Part shown: piece after piece, positions 35,754 through 45,174 of the stretch
How the letters are laid out: each line of letters starts with the position of its first letter
Numbering within the stretch: the first letter of the stretch is position 1
Program-made: the position numbers and the translations under genes
Assembly (NCBI RefSeq): GCF_014698145.1
Contig: NZ_JACJSM010000017.1
Span: 1 to 64,000 of the forward strand
From: Oscillatoria sp. FACHB-1406
GTDB taxonomy: Bacteria > Cyanobacteriota > Cyanobacteriia > Cyanobacteriales > Spirulinaceae
Direction of reading: 5' to 3'
DNA length: 64,000 bases
Notes under the pieces: generated by a model
What the model saw: the letters and a program-made list of their open reading frames with translations, nothing else
Told to the model about the DNA's origin: nothing
The model's database searches: none

Positions 35754-36740
35754 ATGCCCACTGCCAACCTAGACAAAGTTACCGGATCTCCCTCCTTCTC
35801 CGCAGATATGGTACGTGCTTATTTGCATGAGATCGGTCGCGTACCTTTGCTCGGTCGCGAACAGGAAATTGTTTACGGCAAACAAGTTCAAAAAATGATG
35901 CCTTTGCTGTGCGAGAAGGAAGCACTACAAGCGGAATTGGGGCGCGTTCCAACCCGGACGGAGTGGGCGACTCGCCTGGGAATTGAGGAGATGGAACTCG
36001 ATTTGATTTTGCGACAAGGCGATCGCGCCAAGCGAAAAATGATCGAAGCGAACTTGCGTTTGGTGGTTGCGATCGCGAAAAAATACCAAAAGCGCAACAT
36101 GGAGTTCCTCGATTTAATCCAAGAAGGCAGTTTGGGACTCGAACGCGGCGTTGAAAAATTCGATCCGACGAAGGGATATAAGTTTTCCACCTATGCTTAT
36201 TGGTGGATTCGTCAGGCGATTACGCGCGCGATCGCGCAACAGGCTAGGGCGATTCGGCTTCCGATCCACATTACCGAAAAACTCAACAAAATCAAGCGCG
36301 TTCAGCGCGAACTCTCTCAAAAGCTGGGGCGCAGCGCTACGCCTGCCGAAATTGCCGTCGAATTGGAACTCGATACCTCCCAGATTCGGGAGTATCTAAG
36401 TTTGTCGCGACAACCGATTTCTCTGGACGTGCGCGTTGGCGACAACCAAGACACGGAACTGTCCGAGTTATTAGAAGATGACGGACTTTCCCCAGATACT
36501 TATATGACCCAAGAATCGCTGCGTCAGGACTTGCGAAATCTGTTAGCCGAACTTACGCCGCAACAGCGCAGCGTTATTAACTTGCGTTACGGATTGGAGG
36601 ATGGGACGGAATTGTCTTTAGCGAAAGTCGGTCAAAGACTCAACCTCAGTCGCGAACGAGTGCGCCAACTCGAACAGCAGGCACTCAAGCATCTGAAGAA
36701 ACGGCGATCGCAGGTGCAAGAATATATTATGGCCAGCTAG
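35754..36740 (+). CDS. Group 2 RNA polymerase sigma factor (SigB/SigD-like)
   Basis: A 328-residue sigma-70 family protein without the long region 1.1 of the primary factor. Region 1.2 is VRAYLHEIGRVPLLGREQEI. Regions 2.1-2.4 include NLRLVVAIAKKYQ and YKFSTYAYWWIRQAITRAIA, and region 4.2 is LSLAKVGQRLNLSRERVRQL. Group 2 factors direct stress, light and nutrient responses in cyanobacteria. Sequence is closest to SigB-type by recall. ATG 35754 is chosen because MPTANLDKV is a common start; an ATG at 35721 is possible. DUF3288 follows after 13 bp. Confidence 0.93.
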   Translation: MPTANLDKVTGSPSFSADMVRAYLHEIGRVPLLGREQEIVYGKQVQKMMPLLCEKEALQAELGRVPTRTEWATRLGIEEMELDLILRQGDRAKRKMIEANLRLVVAIAKKYQKRNMEFLDLIQEGSLGLERGVEKFDPTKGYKFSTYAYWWIRQAITRAIAQQARAIRLPIHITEKLNKIKRVQRELSQKLGRSATPAEIAVELELDTSQIREYLSLSRQPISLDVRVGDNQDTELSELLEDDGLSPDTYMTQESLRQDLRNLLAELTPQQRSVINLRYGLEDGTELSLAKVGQRLNLSRERVRQLEQQALKHLKKRRSQVQEYIMAS

Positions 36741-36753
36741 TTCAATCCCAATC

Positions 36754-37038
36754 GTGACTCGTCAATCCGAACAACGACACCCGCAGGAACAGAAGGATCG
36801 CGCGATCGTCGAGCGCTTCCAAGCAGAAGGAAAAAGCGATTATAACCTCGCCGAACTCGCGCGCCTGCGGATTCGCTATCGCAATTTTCCCGGCGCGCGC
36901 GAACTGCAAGCCGATCTCGATCGCTTTTTAACCCAGTGGGGCTTGACAGAAGAGGAATTATTTGATATATCCCGTCAACTTCATGCCGAGCGAATTTACA
37001 ATCGCAATCGTAATGGCGAGCAGGAAGATTGGAGTTAG
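36754..37038 (+). CDS. DUF3288 family protein
   Basis: A 94-residue soluble protein starting with GTG. RHPQEQKDRAIVERFQAEG, NLAELARLRIRYRNFPGARE and LTEEELFDISRQLHAE are typical of cyanobacterial DUF3288. It starts 13 bp after the sigma factor stop and is probably co-transcribed. Function is unknown. Confidence 0.85.
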   Translation: MTRQSEQRHPQEQKDRAIVERFQAEGKSDYNLAELARLRIRYRNFPGARELQADLDRFLTQWGLTEEELFDISRQLHAERIYNRNRNGEQEDWS

Positions 37039-37102
37039 CCAGTTAACAGCGAACAGGTCTTACAAATTACGTCTGATGTGCATTATCCAAAAGTCTTGAT
37101 TT

Positions 37103-37142
37103 CCCTCACCCCCAGCCCCTCTCCCAATCGGTGGGAGAGGGG
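37103..37142. repeat. CCCCTCTCCCA hairpin
   Basis: CCCCTCTCCCA at 37116-37126 and TGGGAGAGGGG at 37132-37142 form an 11-bp perfect stem around ATCGG. CCCTCACCCCC precedes it, as inside the MITE-like element at 23401. It lies between convergent DUF3288 and Hlip genes. Confidence 0.75.
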
Positions 37143-37224
37143 AGAAAGAACAGTAAGAGCGATCTTTCTGGCTTCTAATTCACATTAGGCGTAAATTAGT
37201 AATCTTATTCGCTGTTCGATTCTA

Positions 37225-37422
37225 TTAACGCAAACCCAACCACGCCCAGAAACTTTGTCCGGTCCAAAGTTCCAACAATAAAAGTAAGATAAAGCCGGTC
37301 ATCGCAAAACGTCCATTGATTTTTTCGGCATAGGCTGTCCAACCGAAAGCAGGTTGCTCGACGGGTTCGGCAATTTCCTCGTTTGAGGGTTGTGCAATCG
37401 GGTCTTGATTTTCTGCTGTCAT
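37225..37422 (-). CDS. High-light-inducible protein (Hlip/SCP)
   Basis: A 65-residue one-helix thylakoid protein of the LHC superfamily. The chlorophyll-binding motif is [13 protein letters not shown], with the ENGR-type E, N and R ligands, followed by a Leu-rich helix and WAWLGLR. Hlips bind chlorophyll and carotenoid and protect photosystem II assembly intermediates under strong light. Confidence 0.93.
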   Translation of the reverse strand: MTAENQDPIAQPSNEEIAEPVEQPAFGWTAYAEKINGRFAMTGFILLLLLELWTGQSFWAWLGLR

Positions 37423-37446
37423 TCCTCTTTATTGATTGGCTCGATT

Positions 37447-38904
37447 CTAACGGAGGGAAGATACGGCTTCGTCTAATAAGGCGATCGCGCGTTCTTTTTG
37501 TCCGTTAGAGGCTAATTCTATGGCAATATCGGCGAAGACTTCAGCAGTTTGAGCTTTATCGCTAAGTTCTCGAGCCAGTTGCAGGGCAAGATTAACATTA
37601 CCGGCTCGTACTAAAAGCGGTGCAATATCCTTTAATGCCATCGCTCTCGAGCCTTCTGTCGGTAGAGAGCGCACCAATTGCAAAGCGCGATCCATTTCTC
37701 CATTTTTGGCGATCGCGACGGCGATATCGCTTAAAGCATAACTTTTCCAAGGCCCATTCGGGATGGTTTCGACTAATTGGAGAGCGCGATCGATTTGCCC
37801 CGTATCGGCAACGCTGAGCGTAATATCGCGTAGGGCATAGGTTTGCGTGCTACCGCTCGGAAGTTCGCGAGCGATGTCGAGGGCGAGATCGATGTTGCCA
37901 TTTTCGGCAGCGATATTGGCAATTTCTCCAACAGTCAAGTTTTGAAGATCGTTATCGGAGATTTCGCGAGCGATTTGCAGGGCGCGCTCGATCGCGCCAG
38001 TTTTTGCAACCGCCCGCGCCACCGTTGGGAAAACCTGAAGCTGCCAAGTATTTTCAGAGCTATTGCGATTAATTTCGCGAGCGATTTGCAGGGCGCGATC
38101 GCTCGCTCCAGCGCTAGCTGCTGCCTCTGCAATATCCCTTAACGTTAATGCTTTCAAGTCTGGATCTGAAATCTCCCGAGCCGATTGCAGGGCTTGTTCG
38201 AGTTCTCCCGAGCGAGCTAACATAACCATTTTGCGGCTCGATACCAAAGCAATCAAGTTTTGGGAAGCGGCTTCATCGGGTAAAGTGCGAGCGATGTCGA
38301 GGACGCGATCGAGGTTTCCATCCAGCGCTAAACTGAGAGCGATTGTTAAAATTACTCGGATCTGCCGACCTCGCACTGGTAAAGTTTGAATCAATTGTAA
38401 AGCGCGATCGACTTGTCCGGCTTTTACTAATTCGGTAGCAAGATCGCTGAAAGCTATCAGTTTTAAGTCTGGACTGGGAATCGTTTCGGCAATTTGGATA
38501 GCGCGATCGAATTGTCCGGCTTCTGCCAGGATAACGGCGATCGAGTTGAATGCAACTACCTTCAAAGTTTCATCGGCGATTGTGCTAGCTAGTTGTAAAG
38601 CGCGATCGGTTTCTCCGGCTCGAGCGAGACTTCCACATAAGTTCGCGAGTTCGACTTGTTTGGAGCGTTCGTCGGAAATCGTCCGAACCAGTGCGATCGC
38701 GCGATCGTACTCTCCTACTTTAATGAAAGCGAGGGCAATTTCTCGAATCGCCAGAACTCTGTCAACTTCTGAAACGTTTTCTATCGAGCTTGTATTCTCA
38801 GCCACAGGAGTTGAAGTTTCGGCTAAAGCGGGCAAAGGCGCGATCGCAAGACAGGCAAAGGAGGTAAATAGCCAGATCGAGGCCGCGTATGATTTTTGAA
38901 TCAT
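37447..38904 (-). CDS. Secreted protein of twelve 33-residue helical repeats
   Basis: A 485-residue protein. The signal peptide ends near APLPALAE. From about residue 63 to the end, units start with DRALQL or DRAIQI and end with a small-Gly turn (LARAGET, LAEAGQF, AKNGEM), giving a spacing of 33 in most units and about 12 units. This resembles TPR or Sel1-like helical pairs but is one residue shorter than TPR. It probably forms a periplasmic superhelical scaffold. No catalytic domain is seen. It reads towards the Hlip gene, 24 bp away. Confidence 0.85.
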   Translation of the reverse strand: MIQKSYAASIWLFTSFACLAIAPLPALAETSTPVAENTSSIENVSEVDRVLAIREIALAFIKVGEYDRAIALVRTISDERSKQVELANLCGSLARAGETDRALQLASTIADETLKVVAFNSIAVILAEAGQFDRAIQIAETIPSPDLKLIAFSDLATELVKAGQVDRALQLIQTLPVRGRQIRVILTIALSLALDGNLDRVLDIARTLPDEAASQNLIALVSSRKMVMLARSGELEQALQSAREISDPDLKALTLRDIAEAAASAGASDRALQIAREINRNSSENTWQLQVFPTVARAVAKTGAIERALQIAREISDNDLQNLTVGEIANIAAENGNIDLALDIARELPSGSTQTYALRDITLSVADTGQIDRALQLVETIPNGPWKSYALSDIAVAIAKNGEMDRALQLVRSLPTEGSRAMALKDIAPLLVRAGNVNLALQLARELSDKAQTAEVFADIAIELASNGQKERAIALLDEAVSSLR

Positions 38905-39133
38905 GGAGATTGAGCGAAGTTTATCAATTGTAAGGGAGAGCGTTTCTCAGCTTTCTTGTAACTTCAAGCTCGCTCGGAACGATTGCGGAGGCAGTCTCGC
39001 CTTAATTCTCAAAATACAAAATGCGACTCAACCAGCAGGCTAAGTAGGTTGACGAAAATAACCTTAACTTGAAGAGGGCGGGTTTTGACTGCTTGAATTT
39101 ACCTCATAGCAAGGGTTTTAGCTAAACTCGTCC

Positions 39134-40129
39134 CTACGAATCCGATCGCTCTTTGGTGCTTTGTACTGCTTCAATGAGCGATCGCACCGTTTCCGTCCCC
39201 TCAGAAGCTTCAAACTCTAGGGGAAACTTGCCCCGTGCCAACATTCTCAGACCTAAAGGAGCTAAACTCAACAATCCTTTAAGATCGCGCAGATAGTTCC
39301 CGACGACCATTAAGCCAAATTTGCGTTCGTCGATCCAGCCCCCATCCTTAACGAGATCGATGAGTACCTTGCGATGGCGAATCGAACGGCTATCGCTGGC
39401 TGTTTTTTGCTGCAAAATTTCCTGCTTGATTTCGCCGATTCGATCCATCGGCGCGACACCCGTCGGACAGACTGCATTGCACCAATAACAGCGCGTACAG
39501 CCCCAAACACCTTGGGTTCCTTGGTTGTATTCCTCCAAGCGCGCTTCGGTGGCGCTATCGCGCGAATCCTTAACTAAGCGTTGCGCTTTGGCGAGGGCGT
39601 GGGGGCCGACAAAATCGGGGTTAACCGTTCGCGCGTTGCACTCGGAATAACAAGCGCCGCAGAGAATGCAGTTGCCACTGCGATCGAGTTGCGATCGCTC
39701 CTCGGGCGTTTGCAGGAATTCGCGTTCCGGCAAGGCGCGTCCGCGCGTACTGACGTAGGGTTCCACCGCTTCGAGATTATTCCAGAAACCGCTCATATCG
39801 ACCACTAAATCCCGAATGACGGGCAAATTTCCCAACGGCGCGATCGTAATTTCTGGAATTTGAGAGTCCGAAGTTCGAGCAAATCGAGCGACTTCACTGC
39901 CGATACTTTCTTGGCAAGCAAGGGCAGAACGCCCGTTGATTCTCATCGCGCAACTTCCACAAATTGTGTTGCGGCAATTTTTCCGAAACGCTAAGCTTCC
40001 ATCTAACTCCCACTTAATTCGATTTAAAGCATCGAGAACTGTATTCCCCGGTTCGAGACTTAATCGATAAGTTTGGACGATAGGTTGTTGTTGTTGCTGC
40101 CCTCGAGCGACCTTAAAAAGCACTTCCAT
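39134..40129 (-). CDS. sdhB: Succinate dehydrogenase/fumarate reductase iron-sulfur subunit
   Basis: A 331-residue iron-sulfur protein that carries electrons from the flavoprotein to the quinone pool at the thylakoid or cytoplasmic membrane. The 2Fe-2S ligands lie in CRNTICGSCAMRINGRSALAC. The 4Fe-4S and 3Fe-4S clusters lie in CILCGACYSEC and CTRCYWCNAVCPTG. The C-terminus is longer than in proteobacteria, as usual in cyanobacteria. sdhA is not adjacent, the common cyanobacterial arrangement. Confidence 0.95.
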   Translation of the reverse strand: MEVLFKVARGQQQQQPIVQTYRLSLEPGNTVLDALNRIKWELDGSLAFRKNCRNTICGSCAMRINGRSALACQESIGSEVARFARTSDSQIPEITIAPLGNLPVIRDLVVDMSGFWNNLEAVEPYVSTRGRALPEREFLQTPEERSQLDRSGNCILCGACYSECNARTVNPDFVGPHALAKAQRLVKDSRDSATEARLEEYNQGTQGVWGCTRCYWCNAVCPTGVAPMDRIGEIKQEILQQKTASDSRSIRHRKVLIDLVKDGGWIDERKFGLMVVGNYLRDLKGLLSLAPLGLRMLARGKFPLEFEASEGTETVRSLIEAVQSTKERSDS

Positions 40130-40602
40130 CGTGACTGCCTCAAAAATACTGCCCCAGCAAAAGGAGATAGACTAGCGTTTTTGCTGTCGCTTTGTCAATC
40201 CTCTCATCATTATTTTAGTTTAAAACACTTATCAACCTTCTGAGAGATGCAGGTTCATTTTTTAGTCGGAGACAACCCACTGTCAAAACCCAGCCATTTT
40301 TTCGGCGAAAACCGCGATCGGTGATTTTTTTGATATTTTTTAATTATCTCTAAATTTTTTAGACAACTTCGAGAGATTTAGGGATATATTTTGATATAGT
40401 CAATTCAGAGCCGAAAAAAACTCTTATGATAGAGTGGGCAGATGCAAAAAGAAAATACGGGTTGCAATGGTACTAATAAATGGATCGGGAGTCGAGGGGT
40501 AAAATCTACCCCTGCCGATAACGAAAACCAACGAACCTTAAAAAATCTGCGGCACGGCCTCGGGCTGACAAGAGTTTAGACTGAATAACGTTTAGTAGAA
40601 AC
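40130..40602. other. Promoter/leader region of the cyAbrB gene
   Basis: 473 bp between divergent sdhB and cyAbrB. It contains an AT-rich stretch around 40320-40400 and a perfect small hairpin AGGGGTA / TACCCCT at 40495-40513 with loop AAATC, 90 bp before the start codon. No gene was recognised. Confidence 0.55.
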
Positions 40603-41010
40603 ATGAGTGACATTCCATCGAATCCTCTAACTGGAAAAGCTTTGCTTCAAAAGGTAAAAGAGCTTGGACATCTCCCGCGCCGGGAGACAGCAAAGCGTTG
40701 CGGCTATTACACACTCACCCGGGATAACCAGACCCGAGTCAATTTAACTGCGTTTTACGATGCAGTGCTGGGTGCAAAAGGGGTTCCCCTCGATCCAGAA
40801 GGGACGAAAGACGGCAGAGGTCGCGAACCGACTTACCGCGTCAGCGTGCATAAAAACGGTCAAATTGTAATCGGTTCGACCTATACTCAGGCAATGGGAT
40901 TGGAACCAGGTGACGAGTTTGAAATTAAGCTGGGTTACAAGCACATTCACTTGAAGCAGGTCGATAGCGAACGAGAAGACGATGCTGATGACGAAGCGAT
41001 GAGCGCTTAA
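40603..41010 (+). CDS. cyAbrB family transcriptional regulator
   Basis: A 135-residue DNA-binding regulator of the cyanobacterial AbrB family (CalA/CalB, sll0359/sll0822 types). The N-terminal region PLTGKALLQKVKELGHLPRR is followed by a C-terminal AbrB-like swapped-hairpin domain, YRVSVHKNGQIVIGSTYTQA and GDEFEIKLGYKHIHL. In cyAbrB the DNA-binding domain is C-terminal, as here. These proteins tune nitrogen, carbon and hydrogenase genes. The acidic tail EREDDADDEAMSA is ordinary. Confidence 0.93.
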   Translation: MSDIPSNPLTGKALLQKVKELGHLPRRETAKRCGYYTLTRDNQTRVNLTAFYDAVLGAKGVPLDPEGTKDGRGREPTYRVSVHKNGQIVIGSTYTQAMGLEPGDEFEIKLGYKHIHLKQVDSEREDDADDEAMSA

Positions 41011-41160
41011 GGCTGGAATCAGAGAATGAGAGTGCAAACCGGAGAGGATTAATAGTCCAATCGAGAGCTTATTCGTTCGACGCTTGCATTTTTGCGAGTG
41101 TCAAAGTATCTTGATTTTTCCACTCCGGTTGCGGCTCTAGGTTCTCTCAAAGCTGGGTAT

Positions 41161-42024
41161 ATGGAGATAAGTAACATCTTTAATGGCGCGATCGCGTCCC
41201 CAGAGCGATCGCTTCCAATGGCGGTCGCCTCGGTAAAAGTCATGGCTTTTTTTGCGGCGTGGCTAATACTTTGGCTGCCCGTTGCCATTCCACTCGCGAA
41301 AACACTGAAGTGGAATCCAAGTCAACCGCTAACGGGGCAACAAAAGCTACCGATCTTAGCATCACTGTACGCGATCGCTCCTTTAATCCTGTGGGGAGCG
41401 ACGAGAGTGCTGGGAAGTTCTTTTTTCGACTACGGCTTCAAGCTGCAACCGGAACTCTTCATTTCCCTTAGCCTAGGAATAATCGCGAGCATATTGGGAC
41501 TCAGTATCGCATTTTTTGGCGAAACTTTAGCGGGGTGGGTGCGATGGCAGTCGAACAATTTTAAACGGCTCCTTTCGCTTTCTGTGCCGATTTTAGCGTT
41601 AGGATTGTGGATTGGCGGAACCGAAGAATTAATTTTTCGAGGCTTTCTTTTAACGGAATTAGAACGCGGGAGTGGAATCGCGATCGCGGCTGTATTATCG
41701 AGTTCGATCTTCGCCCTTTCTCATCTTCTCTGGGATCGACAGCAAACCCTTCCGCAACTTCCCGGACTCTTTTTAATGGGGCTAGTTTTAGCGGTAGCGC
41801 GTTGGGTTGATGGGGGAAGTTTGGGTTTAGCCTGGGGGCTGCACGCGGGCTGGATTTGGGGCTTAACAATCCTCGATAGCGCCGAATTAATGTCTTACAG
41901 CGAAGAAAGTCCGGCTTGGGGCGTGGGGATTGGAAAGCAACCACTCGCAGGGTTAGCCGGGATTCTCTGCGTGCTAGTAACGGGAGTCAGTTTGTGGGCT
42001 TTCGCGCCCGTTTTAGCCCGTTAA
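41161..42024 (+). CDS. CPBP family intramembrane glutamic protease
   Basis: About 287 residues with seven or eight membrane segments. The CPBP (CAAX protease/bacteriocin-processing, Abi) motifs are present: EELIFRGFLL, then FALSHLLW and later WGLHAGWIWG. The glutamates and histidines form the active site. The ATG at 41161 is taken as start because the frame upstream (a TTG at 41092) is not hydrophobic and lacks similarity. The target is unknown. Confidence 0.88.
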   Translation: MEISNIFNGAIASPERSLPMAVASVKVMAFFAAWLILWLPVAIPLAKTLKWNPSQPLTGQQKLPILASLYAIAPLILWGATRVLGSSFFDYGFKLQPELFISLSLGIIASILGLSIAFFGETLAGWVRWQSNNFKRLLSLSVPILALGLWIGGTEELIFRGFLLTELERGSGIAIAAVLSSSIFALSHLLWDRQQTLPQLPGLFLMGLVLAVARWVDGGSLGLAWGLHAGWIWGLTILDSAELMSYSEESPAWGVGIGKQPLAGLAGILCVLVTGVSLWAFAPVLAR

Positions 42025-42058
42025 ATTTCCAGAAGTATAGATGTAATTGAATTGTCGA

Positions 42059-42835
42059 TTAGCCTTCGTTCTGGCGGTTGAAAAGCATCAAAGGCGCTTG
42101 ATCTACGGGCATCATGACGATATCCATCAAGTTGACGTGGGGCGGACGAGTGACGCAAAACAGGATGACATCGGCGACATCGGCGGGGGTTAAGGGCGTT
42201 AAGCCGCGATAGACTTGTGAAGCGCGATCGCGATCGCCGTGGAAGCGTACATTACTGAAATCCGTTTCCACCAAACCGGGATCGACAGCACTAACGCGGA
42301 TAGGCGTGCCGAGAACATCTTGCTTTAAACCTTCCGTAATCGATTTTACGGCAGCTTTGGTGGCGCAGTAAACATTACCGCCGGGATAAGTTTGATGTCC
42401 GGCAGTAGAGCCAATATTAATAATATGACCTTTGGCGCGATCGACCATACCGGGAACGACAGCGCGACTAACGTAGAGCAATCCTTTAATATTGGTATCG
42501 ATCATTTCTTCCCAATCTTGGATGCTGCCCTCGTACAGTTTATCGAGGCCGCGACTCAAACCGGCATTATTAATAAGGATATCGATCGCGCGCCAAGATT
42601 CGGGGAGAGAGGCAATCGCGGATTCTACTGCCGCGCGATCGCATACGTCAAACGACAGGGCGTAAACTTCCCCCGAAAGTTCCTCGATAACGGGTTTCAA
42701 GCGTTCTCGGGTGCGCGCATTAACAATCACTTTAGCTCCTGCTGCCGAAAATGTCCGCGCGCACGCCGCTCCAATGCCGCTACTCGCTCCCGTAATTAAG
42801 ACAATTGAATTGGCCAGTTGTGTATTTACAATCAA
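42059..42835 (-). CDS. Short-chain dehydrogenase/reductase (YdfG-like)
   Basis: A 258-residue classical SDR. The cofactor motif is TGASSGIG, the structural motif is NNAG, and the catalytic serine and YxxxK are in NIGSTAGHQTYPGGNVYCAT ending in K. Arginines after strand 2 (NARTRERL) favour NADPH. It is similar to YdfG-type serine/3-hydroxy-acid dehydrogenases, but the substrate is not certain. It is convergent with the CPBP gene. Confidence 0.9.
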   Translation of the reverse strand: MIVNTQLANSIVLITGASSGIGAACARTFSAAGAKVIVNARTRERLKPVIEELSGEVYALSFDVCDRAAVESAIASLPESWRAIDILINNAGLSRGLDKLYEGSIQDWEEMIDTNIKGLLYVSRAVVPGMVDRAKGHIINIGSTAGHQTYPGGNVYCATKAAVKSITEGLKQDVLGTPIRVSAVDPGLVETDFSNVRFHGDRDRASQVYRGLTPLTPADVADVILFCVTRPPHVNLMDIVMMPVDQAPLMLFNRQNEG

Positions 42836-42952
42836 TGGTCAGTTGTTAGAGATTCGTTGTCAGTTTATTAGCTCTCGAACATTATCCATTATCAATTGTC
42901 AATTGTCCATTATCGAATGGCACTGAAGTAAGAGTTAAAAAATCACCGTAGA

Positions 42953-42970
42953 GACGTTGTATACAACGTC
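42953..42970. repeat. Perfect 18-bp palindrome
   Basis: GACGTTGTATACAACGTC reads the same on both strands. It lies in the 208-bp spacer between two minus-strand genes and is followed by a GTAGGGTAGGC-type repeat piece at 42985. It is probably a REP-like element rather than an operator. Confidence 0.7.
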
Positions 42971-43043
42971 GTTATTGATATTTCGTAGGGTAGGCAGCGC
43001 CCACCAGCCTTAAGTCAGTGCCATTTGTCCTATCAATTATCAA

Positions 43044-43832
43044 TTATTCGACGTGCAAGCGTTGGGTGACTAAAGTAATGCCACCCTCTCCAACGATAAT
43101 TGCTGAAAGCAGGCGATCCTCAGCCAGATTGGGGGCTTGCCCCATTCTAAAAACTCCACCGGCTTGCAAAAGTTCGAGTTCAAACTGACTGGGATTGATA
43201 AAAAGATCGCTATTAACTTTTTGCTCGCTCGCGCCGCCTAATAGTAAACCATCCTCGAGGGGTTTAGTAACAATCGTATCAAAATTGTATTTTTGACCCG
43301 GTTTGACTCGTTCGGGGAGATTGACTTCTACAGCTGGAGGACTTGCACCCATTGAGAGTTGCGATCGCTCCGAGAGAATATCTTGGTGGATGATGAGATT
43401 GTTTTGAATGACTTGGCGCGATCGCACCGTCGATTCTAATTTTAAAGTTCTTCCTTCACTCTGTTGGGTTCCGGTGACAACCGTAATCGTCTCCGCCACC
43501 AAACCATCGCCGCGACGCTCCCAAGATTGTAACTGCGTGCGATAGCTCAAATCGGGATAGCGTTCCCACAACTTCGTTAAACCCTCAGAAAACTCCGAAC
43601 GACTTAAATTATCGGCTGTCGTAAAGTTGGGGCTGTAATTGCTGAGGACGGTTTCCAGACTGCGCCGATTTGCTGCCGCTTCAACTCGTGCCAAAACGGC
43701 AGTCAGTTCCGGCGGCGCACTCTCCGGTTCGGCAGCGCGCGCAACTGCGCCAATTCCGACAGTCAAACCCGCACTCAAGATTAAGGGCAGCGATCGGCGA
43801 AAATATTGCCGTAACATTCTAAAGTTTTGCAT
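43044..43832 (-). CDS. Exported NTF2-like protein
   Basis: A 262-residue exported protein. The signal peptide (LPLILSAGLTVGIGAVARAA) is followed by a SnoaL/NTF2-like domain around residues 40-150 (LARVEAAANRRSLETVLSNY, then FTTADNLSRSEFSEGLTKLW). The second half is beta-rich with KPGQKYNFDTIVTKPLEDGL. No catalytic residues can be named. Similar proteins of unknown role are common in cyanobacteria. Confidence 0.75.
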   Translation of the reverse strand: MQNFRMLRQYFRRSLPLILSAGLTVGIGAVARAAEPESAPPELTAVLARVEAAANRRSLETVLSNYSPNFTTADNLSRSEFSEGLTKLWERYPDLSYRTQLQSWERRGDGLVAETITVVTGTQQSEGRTLKLESTVRSRQVIQNNLIIHQDILSERSQLSMGASPPAVEVNLPERVKPGQKYNFDTIVTKPLEDGLLLGGASEQKVNSDLFINPSQFELELLQAGGVFRMGQAPNLAEDRLLSAIIVGEGGITLVTQRLHVE

Positions 43833-44080
43833 CAGCGATCGTTCATTCCAATTTCATCGGGCCAAGGTGTTGCCATTATAGCGCCGCCCTTAGCCGTTAA
43901 TCAGTTACTCATTACCCATTCTAGGGGCGATAAATTATTTGTCCTCAACCCGTTCCCTCATTGTCCCGTTCCCTCAGTACGCTCTCCGTAAAAATTGGGA
44001 TTGAAAGCGATCGCAAATTGTGCTGAAAATAGGTTCGGTTGATTGTGTATTCTAAAGGTTGAATTGTTCTTAAAAGCCTC

Positions 44081-45133
44081 GTGTCTCAAAAAACGACTCG
44101 CTTTCTCATCGCTGCTAGTGGTACGGGCGGCCATTTATTCCCCGCGCTCGCTGTCGCTCAACACTTAGAGGGGTGCGATATTGAATGGTTGGGCGTTCCG
44201 AATCGCCTCGAACAAACCCTCGTCCCGAAACAATATCGCTTGCATACCATCCCTTTAGAAGGATTTCAAACGCGCTTCGGGCTGAAAACGCTGGAAATTC
44301 TCGGACGCTTCGGCAATTCCATTCTTAGCGTTCGCAACTTATTGAGCAAACAGAAAATCGATGCGGTGTTTACAACAGGGGGGTATATTGCCGCTCCTGC
44401 AATTTTAGCGGCTCGTCTGGCGGGAATTCCGGTTATTTTGCACGAATCGAACGCTTTACCGGGGAAAGTTACCCGATGGTTTGCGCCCTCTTGTACGACT
44501 GTCGCCATTGGGTTTAAGGAAACGGCAGAACGCTTAAGCGGAAATCCAATTTGGGTAGGAACGCCGGTTCGCCCTAATTTTTTAACGCCTCAATCGCTCG
44601 ATTTATCGATTCCGGAGAATGCACCTTTAATTGTGGTGATGGGAGGTTCTCAAGGGGCGGTGGCGGTGAATGAATTGGTGCGATCCTCGGCAGCGGATTG
44701 GTTTGCCGAAGGCGCTTATATCGTTCATTTAACGGGAACGAACGATCCCGATGCCGCTACACTCCAACATCCGCAATATTTCTCGCTGCCGTTTTATGAA
44801 AATATGGCGGGGTTGTTGCAGCGCGCAGATCTGGCGATTAGTCGCGCGGGCGCGAGCGCTTTGGCAGAATTGGCAGTAACGGGAACGCCAGGAATTTTAA
44901 TTCCGTATCCTTATGCAGCGGAAGACCATCAAGCTTATAATGCTAGCGTTTTTGCGCGCGCGGGAGCGGGGGTGATGTTCCGTCAAGAACAGTTGAGCGT
45001 GCCGATTTTGAATGAGGAAGTATTGGCGTTGTTGCGCGATCGCGATCGCCTCGCTAATATGGGCAAAAAAGCAGCCTCCCTCAACATTCCCGACAGTGCG
45101 GAACGTTTAGCAGCGTTGCTGCGAAAACCGTAG
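44081..45133 (+). CDS. murG: UDP-GlcNAc:lipid I N-acetylglucosaminyltransferase
   Basis: A 350-residue GT-B enzyme at the inner face of the membrane that adds GlcNAc to lipid I to make lipid II for peptidoglycan. The first G-loop is ASGTGGHLFPALAVA, the second is TTGGYIAAPA, the third is VMGGSQGAVAVN, and SRAGASALAELA and EDHQAYNA bind the donor. It starts with GTG. It is monocistronic by spacing. Confidence 0.96.
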   Translation: MSQKTTRFLIAASGTGGHLFPALAVAQHLEGCDIEWLGVPNRLEQTLVPKQYRLHTIPLEGFQTRFGLKTLEILGRFGNSILSVRNLLSKQKIDAVFTTGGYIAAPAILAARLAGIPVILHESNALPGKVTRWFAPSCTTVAIGFKETAERLSGNPIWVGTPVRPNFLTPQSLDLSIPENAPLIVVMGGSQGAVAVNELVRSSAADWFAEGAYIVHLTGTNDPDAATLQHPQYFSLPFYENMAGLLQRADLAISRAGASALAELAVTGTPGILIPYPYAAEDHQAYNASVFARAGAGVMFRQEQLSVPILNEEVLALLRDRDRLANMGKKAASLNIPDSAERLAALLRKP

Positions 45134-45174
45134 GGCTTTGAGTAGGAGGCGCATTGATTAATTAAAAGTTTGGA

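Noticed and set aside
35603-35830. 75-codon open frame before the sigma factor gene
   Set aside because: Overlaps the sigma gene start in another frame, has no ribosome-binding site and no similarity.
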